Source: Melanocharis versteri
Lineage: Eukaryota; Chordata; Aves; Passeriformes; Melanocharitidae
Assembly: GCA_013397845.1 (NCBI GenBank)
Contig: VZTG01006785.1
Location: 1,025,132 to 1,089,131 of the forward strand
Direction: 5' to 3'
Length of the DNA: 64,000 nt
Of this stretch, positions 1 through 13,855 are shown in pieces. The notes below the pieces were generated by a model, which was not told the DNA's origin, ran no database searches, and saw nothing but the letters and a program-made list of their open reading frames with translations. How positions within the stretch are numbered: the stretch's first letter is position 1; every line of letters begins with the position of its first letter. The position numbers were made by a program, and so were the translations under genes.

Positions 1-3000
1 TGGGAAGTAATTTAAGCTGTGTGGTTCCCATGGGAGGGGGCTTCAGTGATTACCAGTGTGATGTTCAGCTGGAGAATAAGCTTGTCAGGATTTTTCACAG
101 CCCAGTGCAGCATGTTATTTTTTCTTAGTTGATAAGGGTTTTTTTTAACTTTTAAGAGATTGCAACTGATGATTTTCATGGGGAAATGCCAAGTAAGTAG
201 AAGTTTTATTATGGACTTTTTTATGATTGGAGTGAAAGAGTGTATGTGTTGCTTTAGACCAGACAATAGCTTGTCAGCCCAGGCTTTCATTCAGAAAATG
301 GCATATTCTGGTTGCTTCATGCACTACTTGGTTCAGAGCAATGATTTGAGTCTGATATTTTATCCCCACCCCCTCTAAAATTCAGATGTTTGCTATAACC
401 TCTGCTGTCTGGATAGACAATGCCTAAACAGGGCTAGTAGGTGTTAGGAGAGATCCGTGTGAAATTAGCTGCAGGCTGAACATCAGCACACTTCTGTGGA
501 GGTGAGAAAATAAGAAAGATGCAGCACCTGCGCCTCTGATAAATCTTCTGACCTTCTGTCTCAAGAGATGAGGGGAGCGGGTTTTCACTGTATTAAATAC
601 TTTAATTTAAACAAAAGTTGTCACCTTGGTATAGAGCACTTGGAGAGAAGTAATCCCTAAGGTCTCAAGAGAATGGGAATTGTAGGGTTTTCTTTTTGGT
701 GGTGGTTTTGATTTTAGTCCTCATAATCTGTTAGGCTTCCTCTTGGTCTTTATTTTATCTTTTCTGCTGGAATCAGAAAAGTGTGTGGAGTATTCTTATG
801 ATTCATGGCTCCCCTTCCCTTTCCCTTAATGGCCTTGATTTCTTCCCCTGGAGGTTTGTTGCCCCTGAACTCCCTGCTGGCTGCCCTGAACAGAACAATG
901 GAAAGTGGAAAGTTTGACCTGTTAGTTGCAGCCATTAGCCAAAGTTTCCAAAGGTACTGAGCAGAAGAAAACTGCATAGGCTTGCATAGCCTGCAAAGGT
1001 AATTAGTCTGCCTCTGGGATCCTTTTACGCTGTGTTGAGCTTGCTAGTTGTGCTTGGATTTATGGCCTGCCTGAGGGAAATTGTAAATAACAGTTCAGGA
1101 TGCTTTGGGAGCGGGAAGAGCACGGAAGTGCTGTCTTTCAAACAGAGCTGCCAAGATTGAGTTGCCTTCACCATCCAAACCACACTCCTTCGTAGCCTGG
1201 TGCTGTTTCCTGAGCTGTCTGCCCAAAGGTGCAGAGAGCACCAGGGATGAGCCCTGCCTCCTGTGGAGGGACAGCACGGAGCTGCCCGTGCTCCTCTGCG
1301 GGCTTTCCTTAGTGCTGTGCTTCTTGTGGCCTCCAAGTACAGCCTCTTGCCTGGAGCTGCTCAGGGCTTATCTGAAGGAACCACCTTGGGATGTTGATTA
1401 GTGAAACTGAAAATTTTTCCTGCAGCTGCTGTAGTTTTGTTGGAAGAGGTGCTTCGGGTGAAATTTTTAGTGAAGCTGCAGGAAGAGACAGGCTTTGCGC
1501 AGGTGATGGTGTTTGCTGTGAGGGAGGGAAGCAGAGGAGAGATGAGCCCAGGACTTTTCCCTCCTGGCTGCTGTGGGTCCTTGCATCATCCAGGAGAATG
1601 AAAGGCAGCAAATCCTATTCCACTGAGCAAACATATGCAGCTTTGAAAGGCTTCTCCTTCATGCTGATGTGGAACAGGAGGAGCTTCTACTGTCTTCCAG
1701 AAATGTTTTCCTGCCTGGAAACAGGTTTTCCTACCAATCTTCAGTGGGTTCCTGTGCTTCTGAGCAGTTAGCACATGCCTTGTATGCTGAGAGACCAACA
1801 AGAATCCTCAGGAAGCTCTCCCCAGGAGGGTACAGTGGCTCCTGATATGCCACACTCCGCAGCAATGTGATGCACAGAGCTGCAGTTGCCTGCTGTGGTA
1901 TGCTGGATGGGTCCCCTATAACCCTTGCTTAGCAGATTTCTGCAGTAATGGGCCACCCCTTGTTGGAGAGTGCTGGGACCAGTGGCAAAATCTCCTGGAG
2001 AGAGAAATGGTGAAGGGATGCTAAGGAGCACTCTGGCCATGGTGGTTGGAAGGGATTGTATGGCCTGCCCAGCAGCTAAATAGAAGAGAGTGTAGACTGG
2101 GGGCTGGAGGAAGGCAGGGGAAAAGCTGTTTTTTTCTCAGGGTGCCTTTTGTTTGGTATTTGTTGCTGTGTGCACATCCAAGAGGAAGGACGGGCATTCT
2201 GCACGTGCTAGCTCAGCACAGATGGGTGCACGATGCCACAGCCTGCTGCCCAGCTGAAGGATAGGAGGTTTGAGTTTACCCGTTGGGGTGGAAAGCCCTC
2301 AGATGGCCCTGAGAGGAATTCTCCTTTGGACAGGCTGAGAGGGAGAGGAAGAGGTGTGGGAGCCCTGAGCAGGGTCACAGGTGCCTGAGTAAAGCCCCTG
2401 CTGGTGGATTTGCAGCAGGCAAGGCGTGCCAGTCTTACTGCAGATAGCTCTGCTTGCTGTTGCAACTCACGTGGGACCAAGTACACTCAGCAAATGTGGA
2501 AGCCATGGGAGAAAGCAAATCTGATTACTTTGAGGGTGGGGAGGGCGTTGCATCTGGGTCACTTTCGTCTGACTGGGTCATTGCCTTAGCCCTGACCACA
2601 GAGCAGCCTTCTCCTGGGTGCTTGTGGAGAAGGGCAGATGCTGCGGCTGACTCAGCACAGCTCCCTTCCTTAGGACTCGCTGCCATCAGCTGACACCAGA
2701 GCTCTCATGGCTGAGGCCAGTTCCCCCTTCACCCCCGCTCCTCTCACATGCTGCTGCCCAAGTCAGGCTGGTGCCAGCATCTGCCTGAGCCCTCTGCCAG
2801 GCAAGCCATCCACCTTCCCTCTGGAGATCATCAAGTGTGCCATTGTCAGTGGGATGTGTGCTCTGATCTGTCCCCGCTTCCTTTGGGAGCTCTACTGGGC
2901 ACAGTGTCTCTCGTGCTGCCTGAGCCTGGGGGGTAGAGTTGGAGTGTGGGCTCACATCAGGCAGGGCCACTAAATGAATGAAGGGAAAATAGCCTTCCCC

Positions 3001-6000
3001 TCCAGCTGTTCGTGTCCCATGCTGTATCCATTTCCCTGTCAGGATCCCTGCTTTTGTGACTTTCTGGAGCTGAAGCTAGGACAATGGTATTAATTAAACT
3101 ATTTAAGGGAAAGGAGAGGAAGGGAAGAGATAATTTTCTGGCAAATGCTCCCGGCAGGTTTAAAGAGCTTCCCATTAAAGTGCTATATGCTGTCGGTAAT
3201 GACTGTACCTGAGCTCAGGCAGCACAAGCCATGGTGTGGATTTGCACACAATTGCAGGCTGTTCAGCAGTTTCATGGGTGACTGAGCTACAGATTATGCT
3301 GCAAAATTAGAAAGTCTAGACTTGAATGAACTGGTAAATAAGCTCTGGAAATAGCTTTGCTGGAAAGAAGACGGCATCTCAGGTTGGAGCAAGGAAGGCA
3401 GGGGTGTCCCTCAGATGCATAGTAGCAGAATGAGTGGGCATGTTTCTTCTCTTTCACTGTTGGGAGAAGACAGGTAGAAACGCTGTTGAAAATCATACGT
3501 TGTGTTTCAAAGGCCTGTGGAAGCTTGGCAAAGGCTTTCAGACTGGTTAGGATGTCCAGCTGTGATGTATCTTTCTCATTTATAGCTAGGTCAGTCTAAC
3601 CTGTTACTCCTGCAAATTACACAGGCAGTGATCTGAGAGGCTAAATGTGGCTTCTTAAGGTTTTATTTTTTCAACATATGTCCTGGAAAGCTAAAGCAGC
3701 ATGCTAGAAAGTTTGCTGCTGACTGAAGAATGAGCAAGTGCCAAAACAGAGCACCTCTGAGGGTTGGGCTGTAGTGATGTCAGCTTTGTAAAATAATTTT
3801 GCTTCCAGACAGGTGTTAATAGAAAGGGTGAGATTTCTCTGTTTTCTTTTTTTTTCTCCTTTATTTTTCAAAAGTGTATAGACTCTGAAATCCTGAAGCA
3901 TTCCAAGCTTATAATTTATTTCAATTCTCAGTTTTCCTCTCCTGATCCTTCAGTAACAAGCATGGCCTTGGCAAGGCAAGGCAGGTGAAGCACTGGAAAC
4001 CGCAGGCTCTGAAGCTATTCTGTGTAATCTGAACTGGCTCAATAAATAACCCTGCAAAGCATTCCCAAATCGGAGGATGTGGAAAACATCTGATTTCTTT
4101 CCAGTGCACTGACATGTGAGTTAGCTCTGCAGTAACGTGCAGTTCTCTCCACTGACAGGTCTGTGATAAGATCAAGGTTGTTAAGCCACCCACCTTCTGT
4201 TTATGTAACCAGCCTTCCTTTGTCTGAGTCACTTGAGGAAGATCTGGTAGGAGTGATCACAGAGGCATCCACTGAATGAAAAATCCTAACTTGCTCACCT
4301 TAAAGTGACCATTAACTGTTAAATGATACAGAACCGCTTTGTTTATAGAGCAGCCACAGGCTGTTCTATCATTGAGCTGGGATGTGATTTTTCTGGAAAC
4401 AGCACTGCTACAATTTTGGATAGCTTTGTGGGAGAACAGTTAAAAAAAATAGTATGCAGTAGGAGCTCTCCAGCTGCTCAGAAAAAATGCTGTGCATGCC
4501 TTTTATCAAGTGCCTGGGGGCTCAATTTATGCAAGAGTGGAAAAGGTTATTGGAATTACAGTACTTTCCTTGTAAGTATAAATCTTCCTCACTCTGTGTT
4601 GCTTCCCCCACTACAGTCAAATCACAACTCATGTAATCTGTTTGCCTCCTTTTCCCCAGTACTTCAGCTGAATTTCCTTCCCTTTTCTGATGGTCAGAGT
4701 GGGTATAGGCCCTTCCAGGGACACAGTGTCTGCCATTAGGGTGTGGACTCTCATCCTTATTTTAACCCCTAGACACTGTCTTCTGGAGCAGAGGTGCCCT
4801 TGAAGCATTGCTAACATATTGTCCCGAATCCCAGAAAAACTGTACCATTGAAGGCAGCCCATTTGAAATTAATTTATTCTCCTTTGGCATACTTGAAGAC
4901 TTGGTATAAAAGTAGTCTCTTTCTAAAGCTCCTTGGAAGGTTAAAAGATGTTTGTTTGATGCAGATATTGCAGAATATAATTTCAATCAATTTTTCCATT
5001 TCAGTTGCTGAAAATCTTGTGTGTTGTCAATGTGACAAAAAGCCTAAGGAATTAATTTTATTTGAGGTACTTTTTGTATGACTGGTCAATTGCGAATGCA
5101 ATTAAGATGGAACACTGCAGTTGTTACTCTTGTGATGATGACAATCAGATGAGATTAGAGTACAGTTGCAATTTCCCCAGCTCAGAACACAGCTTGCATT
5201 TTTACCATTTAAAGTGTCTGTCTTTTAATTGTTCCAGACCAGCTCCAACACTCTGGGTATGCTCAGTCTGAAAAATCTTACCTTCTGTCGTGCAAGCACT
5301 TGTAACTGTTCAGAACGGTAATTACACTTTTAGGGATTTTTTTAATTGGTGTTTTTTTGATCTGAGCCATGTCAAATAGATTCATAAGTCTGTTGCACAG
5401 CTGAAAGCTTGCTGCCACTGAAAGGAAATGAGAGGGGCTTTTCTCTTCCTCTTCCAAATTCCTTTGCAATGTCTCAGCTGCTCATACAACCAAGGACTTT
5501 GGACTATAAGGGGGTGTTTAAAATGGTTAGTTAAATCCAAAAAGTTGCCTTTCATTTGCAACTCTTTGACTCAGCTGAAGTGGTGTTATAGCCTCACCAT
5601 AAGAAAAAATTGTAAAGTGTCTGTTCCCTCTGCTGGTTTGTTGGGGTTTTTCCCTCTTGCTGTAAGACAGCTGCTCAGTGGCTTTTTCTTGCTACATAGA
5701 TCCAAGCTAGTGTTCTGTGTTGTGTAGGGTGGCTGGTAGCAAAACTTCCATGTTTAACACATGTGCATGCATCTGTGCAGGCCATGCCCAAGTGACTTTG
5801 ATTTTTCAAATCTTTTTAATTTTTCCTAGCGAGAAGCTAAATTTTTCACAGAGCGTATCAGAGCGAAGTTGTACATATAAAGCCCATCGTGCTGAGACTG
5901 TTGGCTTACTGAGTTTTAGCTGCCCTGTTCCTCATAAGTGTCCCAGCACTTGGCAGCACTTGAAAACAGGATGGGCTAGTGTTGGAAATGAGACGAGCAG

Positions 6001-7840
6001 TGACATTCTCAGGAGCTGCACTTAAGACAGGCAGCATTCAGGGCTGGGTTTGTTTTTCCCCCAGATGCTTCTTCCAGTGAGAGCTCAGACATACACACAT
6101 TTTTGTGTGTGTGCATGTGCCAACTTTCTGCTGCAGAAGGAAGGAGGCATAGGTTCATAAATCACCTAGGAATGAATAGTGCTTTACTTCCCTTTCCTGC
6201 CTATCCCTACAGGTTAGCTTGTCAGGAAAACAAGCCAAGTTATAGCAACAGGATGTGCATAGAGGAAAAGCCGTGTGTATGTAGAAAATGCATTTAGAAG
6301 TTATCTGTAGTGACTTTGAATGTTCAAGTCCAGCAACAAATGTCAGTGCACAAATTCACATAAATATTTATGTGCCTTTCAAGAGGAACCATAATTAAAC
6401 AAGGCTAGTCAAATTCCTATCCCCAGTCACGCAGATATGACTCCTATTTTTTCACTTACAAATAATATAACCCTGTGGGATTTTTACTAGTTCAAGTTAA
6501 TTAAATTTCACTCAAAGCATGAAATTTGCAGGCAGTGCTCATTGCAGTAATTCTGCAAGTGCGTGTTATTCAGTCAGATACAATAAAAAGTTCACTTTTG
6601 TTTTAATTCTTCATTTTATTTGTTGACAGTGTACAGAATTTGATCATACACACACAGTGCTCATCTCGTTCATTTTTCTTTTTTAAAAAGAAAACTCCTT
6701 GATGTTGTATTATGAATGAATTTGTTCATAAGTTATATGCTGCAATTACTGATGGACCTAAAAGTATGAGCTATGTTTTTGTCTTTTGAGAACGTCTGGT
6801 TCCTTCTTAAATGACTTGTACAGACACTTACGTGGCTTTTAGAGATAAGTTGAGACCTAAGTGCTTGCTAATATCTTAGAAACTTGTTTGTTCACATTCT
6901 TTGAATTCTGGTTATGGTATGAATTGTAAGAGAAGAAATCCGTTTACTGAAGTCTAATGAATGATGTGCAAATCTTTGCACTACTCCAGTTTTGGATTTA
7001 TAAGCTGCATGTCTGCTTTAGTCACCTATGCATTCAGTAAGAAACCTTTCAACTTTTCTTGGAACAATTCTTGAATTTAAGCCTGGTTAAAAACCATAAT
7101 TTTCTCTAGGATAATATCCTAGAGAAAAAGGGTGTTTGAAGAAGGTTCAGTGGCTTGGAAAGGTAGCTGTCCCTTGATGAACTGTCTGTGCTGAACTGTG
7201 GAAGAAAGCGTGGTCCAGTACTTGCATCAGAAATTCTGGATCCATGTTCTTGCACCTTTCTGTGTGATGTCCCTAGCTCTTGGATGTCCCAGCATTTCTC
7301 TCTAACTGGCTTGTGCTTGGAGGAATTCTTGGCGAGCTAACAATTCTTGTGGCTTCTCCTTCCAGCTTTCTGCTCTATTCCCATGGCAGAGACTGCCCTC
7401 CTGCACAGGGATGCCTCAGCCCTCCCCCTTGCAGCCAGGAATTTAAGTGCAAATACATCTCCATCAGTGGCTTAGCTCACATAATCAATGTACTAGGTTA
7501 AGGACATACATTTCATTCTGCCGTTGTTTATCCTCTGAGGAGAATAATCTCTGGCAGAAGCAGCAGGGGAGCGCGGTGTTTGCGCATGCCTCGGCTGTAC
7601 AAGGGCCTGAGAGGTGCCGTGGAGGAGGGCAAGCTCTGCTGGAGCACTGTGCACTGTAATTGTGACTTTGTTAAAAACGCAGACTGGAGAACCTGTGTGC
7701 CCTGGTACTAAGACATAGGTAGGTTACTTTATGTTGCTGTTATCCAGACACTTGAGATTAATTCCCTGGAGAAAGAGGAGGGCACTTTCCCTTTGAAGCG
7801 CTGTGTTCAATGGCTATTTAAGCACCAGGGTTGTTGTCCA

Positions 7841-7856
7841 AAATAAATAAATAAAT
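7841..7856. repeat. (AAAT)4 microsatellite
   Basis: Four uninterrupted AAAT units in non-coding sequence. Confidence 0.85.
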
Positions 7857-8436
7857 GGATCCCTAGAGGTTTCTGCTTGATGTGAAACTGCTGTCCAGAA
7901 GGAACAAAGTGTCAGCCTGTCAGCTCTTCAGGGACTTTTTCCAGTTCCACTGTTGCTTCTACTCAGATTTCAGTCCTGTACTCGTAGGCACTGTAGCTGT
8001 CTCCTGGATATGGAGCATGCAATTAACAGAGTCAGAAGAAAGAAAAGTAACAAAAAAGGCACAGGAAGTAGAATCAATAATGTGGTGAGGCAAAAAGGAA
8101 CATAAGGGAAGAATTTCTGGGTTTTTTTACTATTATTGTAGCAAACAAAAATGGATTGAAGGCCGGAAGGAAAAATAAGAGTAACTTAAAGATTGTGTAA
8201 TGCTGGAAGTAGTTTATGTGGCGAAATTGCAACCAGTGTTCCTAATAACATCCCATTTTTATTTCATTTATAGCTTTGACTTTGAAATGTTTGGTTGGGG
8301 TTTTTTTTGTCTAGAACTTGACTGACTTGTTTTTCAATGCAGAAAGCCAAATCTGTCTTTCTAGGAAGCTTGAGGAAAATTAATTAAAGAGCTTTTGAAT
8401 TATAGATCCATTAAAAATTACTCTGCTTTGAAAGCT

Positions 8437-8451
8437 AAATAAATAAATAAA
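8437..8451. repeat. Short AAAT tetranucleotide run
   Basis: Nearly four AAAT units, about 600 bp from the similar run at 7841. Both are too short to suggest a mobile-element tail by themselves. Confidence 0.75.
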
Positions 8452-10924
8452 ACTGTCAGTGTTTGTCATCTGTTGAAAAAAATTGTTTCTCTTCTATCTG
8501 TACAACAGAGAAACCCAATTAGTGCACTCCAATGCTTTGGAATTTGGGCAGGAGAAGCTTTGATTATATCAACCTTGACTGTATCCATATGAGTCTTTTC
8601 AGATATCATGTGTGAGTTTAGAATTGTGAATCAGCCTAAAGGGTTGTCCCATTCTGCTTATTTTTTGCTTTAGTGCCTGTGCTAAATCTGGAAGAAAACA
8701 TGCAAAATCCAGTCTGCGTCTTGCAAACATTTAACCTGATGGATTTGGCTTTTGCAGGAGACAGACCTCATCCTTTTTGACTGAGTGTTGTATTTCAATA
8801 CAAAAGCATTCATGCAGGTGCCTTTCGTCCCTTCCTGACATTTTCTTTAATGGTGGTCTTTCCCTGAGGATAAGTGGTTTGTGTGGGTCTAGGGTTAGTA
8901 ACATGTGCCAAAGCAGAGAAAAAGAATAGCCAATGCATGACCCAAAGAGGGAAAATTAAAAAAAAACAGAATATAGAGTATGTACCACAGCTGCCTCTTC
9001 TCTCATGCTGTGATAAAAGACAATGTGACAGATATTTTTCTAAAATAAGAAATCTGCTCCTATCCAATGAAGAATAATAGCAGCAATTAAAGATTTTGTG
9101 TCCTAGTTGTTTTGGAAACAAAAAGATGGCCAGACAAAGCTGGCAGCATGTTGTGCTAGCATGTGTGAATGTGAGTAGCGCTGCTGCTCTGGTGCTGTCC
9201 TTTCCTGGGATCCTGGCTGGGAGGTTTTTAGTACCTGGTGGGACTTGTGTTGGGCATACCAGTGCTTTTTCCTGCTGGGACAGCTTTGGATTTGACTCCT
9301 GACTAGGATACATTTATTTTCCCATAATCTCTGTCCCTCCTTCAGGCCACAGAAGCATGTCCTGCATGCCCAGTGCTACTCAGCTGCCAGCCAGCAGCTG
9401 CAGTGTGGCTCTGTGCACGGCAGTGCTGTGCAGGTGGAATACCTCCCAGGAGTGGGCTTCTGGGAGAAATAACCCACCTGCCTGTCCAAGCAGGACAAGG
9501 CCTTTTATTTATGTGTCTGATCCTTTCTGCCCTGATTCTGGGAGTAGTTAAAATCTCAAAATGACAGTGCAGCAGGAACTGGCTGGAGCTTTTGCCCTGC
9601 AGGAGAATCTGACAGCAGCCCAGGGACAGCCTAAGCTGACCTGGCTCTGCCTGTTCTGGGTATGCCCATTCTGCCCTGGCTGGTGCTCCCACCTGCAGCT
9701 GGCCCTACAGTGAACTGATTCAGCCGTGTAAACAAGCAGAACACTGTTGGTTTTGTTGTTCTGTTTGCTTTTAAGTCAGTTTTCCCCTGGTCTTTCCCCT
9801 CACAAAAGCTCACTGCAGGGTTGAATAAGCACAGGCAGACAAAGGTGGAGAGAAGGAGCAGGTGCCTGGGGAGTCAAGGAGAGAGGAGGGACTGCAAGGG
9901 CCATGAATACAAATTTGCCTTGCGATAACACCCTGCTGTAGAAGGGGAGAGCCCTTGTGGCTTGCTTGTAGTGCAAATGAATCAATTCTTGCAAGGTCAC
10001 TGCAGCAACCTCGGGTCAGGAAATTCCCTTGGTGTAAACAGATTAGGCTGTTGCAATCATGGTGAAGCTTGACTTGATTCAGTGTGGGTCGTTCTTGAAT
10101 GTGGGATTTAAAACTTCTTTCTGGCAGGCTTTCTAAAGATTAGACAGTGTTTAATTGCATCTTGGCAGAGACAGCAGATCTAATACATTGAGAAACATAT
10201 GTCTTGGACAGGTTGATGCTTCCTTTCAGGATAGCTGTCTTTGAAGTAGTAGCAGATGGAAGTCCTTCCACCTTTTCTAGGCACTGACTACCTTCGAGAA
10301 GAGCAGATAAACTGGCAGCAGGGAAAAGCAATTTTTAAAAATAATTTACAGAGATCTGTATGGCTTTAACTTTATTTATTTAAGCTTTCAGAGTGAGAAG
10401 CCTGGCTTTGGATTTATTGAAAACTTCTGAAGCTCAGTTGGAGAACCAAATATGATCAGGTCCTAGTTACGAGATTTCCACTTGTCTGACTGGCTTTTCT
10501 TAGAAACATCCAAATTAGTGAATAAATAAAACTCTTCAGTCTGCCGATGACAACAAAAAATCTGTGATTCAGACCAAAACATCTTGATCATGGACTTGGC
10601 AGTGCTAACCTTGAAGAGCAGAAATGCAGACCATCAATCTGATATTTCAGTACTGGAAAGAGTTGCTTTGAAAAGGTCATTTTGTTGCTGTTCTATCAGT
10701 TTTTCTCAGTAAATTTTACCCTTCAATGAGACTATATTTTATTTTTTGGCTTTGGGGAAAGAAAAGGTTAGGTCTTGAACTGGAGGGCAGAGATGATGAT
10801 ATTTATGTCTAGGATAAGGATGCTGAAAGATGTTCTCTGTGCTGAATTGTCTGTTGAGCTCCTATAACCTTGGTCTTTTAATCAGAACACTTTCAAAGTC
10901 TTTGGGATTGTCACAAGGCATGAG

Positions 10925-10998
10925 TTTTTTTGGTTTTGTTTGGTTTTGATTTTTGTGGTTTGGGGGTTTTGTTGTTTTCTTTATTTTGTTTTGTAATT
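10925..10998. repeat. G/T-rich low-complexity tract
   Basis: The + strand is almost entirely G and T, with repeated TTTGGTTTTG words and a GGGGGTTTT block at 10962-10970. It is low-complexity sequence and could be the decayed tail of a retroposed copy, but no element body was recognised beside it. Confidence 0.6.
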
Positions 10999-13219
10999 TA
11001 TTATTTCTGCTTTCTGAATTAATTTTTGATTGCTAATTAGGTGGCTGCCTAATGTCTGACTACAGCATGTCCATTTCTATTTTAAAATGTACTGTGTAAA
11101 ATAGGAAATACAAAAGGAAGTTTCTGGATTTATGTGTTTAGGCTTCAGCTGTGTCTCCTGTTTGTTTTGTTATAACTGGCAGTACTGAAAAGAGTGAGTT
11201 TCACTTTCTCAATACTGGACTGAAATAGGGTTTACTCTTGGGAGAAGACATCTATGAGAAAGGTACACTAAAACACTCGTTATAATATATTAGGAGTGTT
11301 CACTAAGATTTATGTGAAAAAAAGTTTTTCTGATGATTCTGAATTGGAATACTGGTCTGCAAAATGTTATGCACTATTCTAATTTCAAATAGAATTTTAG
11401 TGACTTAAATTAACGCTACTACTGCAAGAAGGCTAAATGCCAAAGCAAACAATCTTTAAGTTAATTATTTTTATATACCGCATGGCAGTTACACTTGTAC
11501 AATGTGTAATTGGTATGAAATGGTACTTTTGAAATGTGAACTTTGAGATAATTTCAAGACAAGCATTCAGTGTAAAATTCATTAGGTTTAATTTCACTTA
11601 ACTCTAAATGTGAAATTATTGCACATTTGAGTAACCTAAACATACAAATTGTGGAAACTTTCATTTTCTGCTTGTTCTGCAAACTGGTGAATCAGGACAG
11701 GGCTAGGATGTGGTTGGCAAAGCCGTTCCATGTTGTCTGTACCTGGAGATCTTGGCAGCAGCACGGGTACCTCTGAAACAGCCTAGTCCTGTCCCAGTGC
11801 AGGTACCTGTTGAGAGAGGTGCTGTCAGCGTGGTGTGGGTATGGGGACCAGCAGAGCTGCTCCCTATGTGGCCATTTGCCCATTCCTCAGAGTGCTGGTG
11901 TTCCCCTGAAGGGCTTTAAGGAAAAGTCTTACTGCATGGGAACTGTGTTCAACTGTGATCCGACTAAGACACTGATGTTCAGTAATTATTGGATATAGCA
12001 TTCCTGTTCATGTGGCCACCATGTAGGAGAACTGTGTTTGCATTCCTCTAACTGCTCCTTAACTCCCAGCATGAACCCTGGGGGAATCCCAGCAGCTTCT
12101 GATGCAGGGAGGAGCAGCCCTGCTCACCTGCATCCCCCTCTGCAGGTTTCCTCTCTGCTGGCTTTGTTCAGCCACATAATCCAGCTAACAAATTAACAAA
12201 AACTCACTGTGCTGAGCCAATTTTCTGCTCTTTTGTTGAAATATCCATTTAGGGAGCAAACAGATGCAAATATTGGAGGTAAGTGTCTGGGGAGGTGAGA
12301 ATGCAGGAAGGTGGACTTTTGTGGTTGGGTGACAAACTGCATCCTGACCAGCATTATCTCCTGAAGCTAAAGCTGAAAACCAAGCGAAGGTGTGGCCATA
12401 CATCACAGCTCTCAAAAAACACTGCCAGTGTCAGAATTTTCTGCCACATGTTGCCACCTCCTGAATTTTGCCAATTTGGCTGGTTCTGTAACTGCAGTCA
12501 AAATCACCTGAGCAAGGTGATGTGGCTTAAACAAAATAAATCAAAAATACTTCTTGAAATATTACTCCCACCACTGTCAGTTCCTCTGCTCTGTTTTTTG
12601 ACAGATCCACCCTAGGATTATTGTGTGTTTGCAACAGCAGTGGAATTGGTGCAGATAAGGGAACCATACCCAGTAACGTGCTCTTTCCTTCTTGTACCAC
12701 AATGCCTCTGTGCATTCAGGATGAACTATACTTCTTGTGTACTGCAGAGTATACTTCAGGTGGAGCAAAATCAAAAGGGAAAAAAATCAGAGCATCATTC
12801 TGTGAGGAAAATTGAATTCTTGAAGTGTAAAATTTTCTAATGGCATCACACAGCCTTGTCTGACATGGCTACAGCCTTTGGACCCCACTAAAGGAAGTTA
12901 AAGAAATGATGGGTGAGGAACGGTGCATGTACGGATTCCAGCTGAGCTGGCCACCCTCCCATGGAAAGGTCAGGGAGAGGAAGAGACTCTCGCTCAACTG
13001 TTTTTAGTAGCAAGTTGTGGTCTTTTTTCATTTGGAATTCTGGAATACTAGCAGCAGACCTAGCAAAGATAGATAAGTGAGTGAATGGCAGGAAACAGGT
13101 CAAAGGCAGATGATGAAGCACTAAAAGGAAAGTATGGCATATGGGGGGATGTGTCTTAGAGACAGGGGAAGATTGCCTAAAAAGAAATATATGTAAATAA
13201 AAATGAATGTATGTGCACA
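10999..13219. other. Stretch with no supported gene
   Basis: AT-rich unique-looking sequence to about 11690, then mixed composition. No splice-bounded exon, RNA gene or mobile element was recognised. Open frames on both strands are short and overlap each other. Confidence 0.5.
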
Positions 13220-13251
13220 TGTGTATATATATATACACACATATACACACA
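13220..13251. repeat. TA/CA compound microsatellite with a perfect palindrome
   Basis: A TG(TA)n(CA)n-type run. Bases 13220-13239 form a perfect 20-bp palindrome (TGTG, alternating TA, then CACA), and a second ATACACACAT unit follows. Confidence 0.85.
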
Positions 13252-13391
13252 TTTCTTCTTTGAAAACTATACTATTCTATTGTGATAGAAACTTTCTACA
13301 GAAAATATCTGGCTTCTGTGTCATCTCCATGGTGCTGGAAAAACCATGGATGTTTTGTTCTGGGTCACATTTAGTATCTGTGGTCTCTGGA

Positions 13392-13431
13392 GATAATGTG
13401 TTACTTTCAAATGTGATAATGTGTTACTTTC
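13392..13431. repeat. Two-copy 17-bp direct repeat
   Basis: GATAATGTGTTACTTTC occurs at 13392-13408 and again at 13415-13431, a 23-bp period. This looks like a local slippage or microduplication event. Confidence 0.85.
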
Positions 13432-13759
13432 TAATTCTAGATGTGTTTTATTCCTCATGTCTGGATTCCTGGATCACGTTTTCATTGCAGATTCTTTCCT
13501 TGCTAAAGTAGTCTGTTGTATCACGGGAGTCCTTAAACAACAAGGACAGATTAGGTGAAAGCAGATGTCAAAATACTACAATTTCCCATGGAATAAAAAC
13601 TCCCCATCCCACGCAGACAGCATGTATAATCTATTGTTGGCATAGCCTCCCATGCAATTCCTTCATATCTCTTCCTCTTCATCACGTTCTTAGTGACCAG
13701 AGACTGGCTTTCGGACAACACTGTAATCCAGAATGGCCTGGAACAGGCACGTGGTGTGA

Positions 13760-13855
13760 CTCTGGGAGATGTCCTGTACAGGGCTGAGTTGGGCTCCATC
13801 CTTGTGGGTCCCTTCCAGCTCAGTATGTTGTGGGATTTGGTGATACTTGTGTGCA
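13760..13855 (+). mobile_element. CR1-type LINE 3' end fragment
   Basis: The run containing GGGCTGAGTTGGGCTCC, then CCTTGTGGGTCCCTTCCAG, CTCAGTATGTT and a degraded GTGGGATTTGGTGATA tail matches the established 3' end of avian CR1 elements. Those elements end in a block like CTTGTGGGTCCCTTCCAACTC followed by short ATTCTATG-like repeats. Only the last ~100 bp are recognisable, as expected for 5'-truncated CR1 copies. The decayed terminal repeats suggest an old insertion. The left boundary is uncertain and may extend to about 13720. Confidence 0.72.

Larger units (their letters stand above)
1..10920. other. Stretch with no supported gene
   Basis: Mostly unique-looking sequence. Somewhat GC-richer parts lie at 1100-2960 and 9320-9720, and an AT-rich part at 6300-7100. 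Two short AAAT tetranucleotide runs lie near 7.85 and 8.44 kb. Open frames on both strands are short and resemble no family I know. The longest, 167 codons on the minus strand at 8810-9313, is low-complexity in places and has no domain. Confidence 0.6.

Noticed and set aside
2041..2075. GGTTGGAAGGGATTGTATGG, resembling the reverse strand of a CR1 end
   Set aside because: The match covers only a dozen bases, and the other CR1 landmarks are missing on either side.
8810..9313. 167-codon minus-strand open frame
   Set aside because: No domain is recognised, parts are low-complexity, it is opposed by other frames, and one or two frames of this length are expected by chance.
13831..13842. A frame reading W-D-L-V, like the start of the TM2 exon of SLC22 transporters (WDLVCD)
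   Set aside because: It falls in the degraded terminal repeats of the CR1 tail. The residues that follow do not match the transporter and no donor site follows at the right distance.
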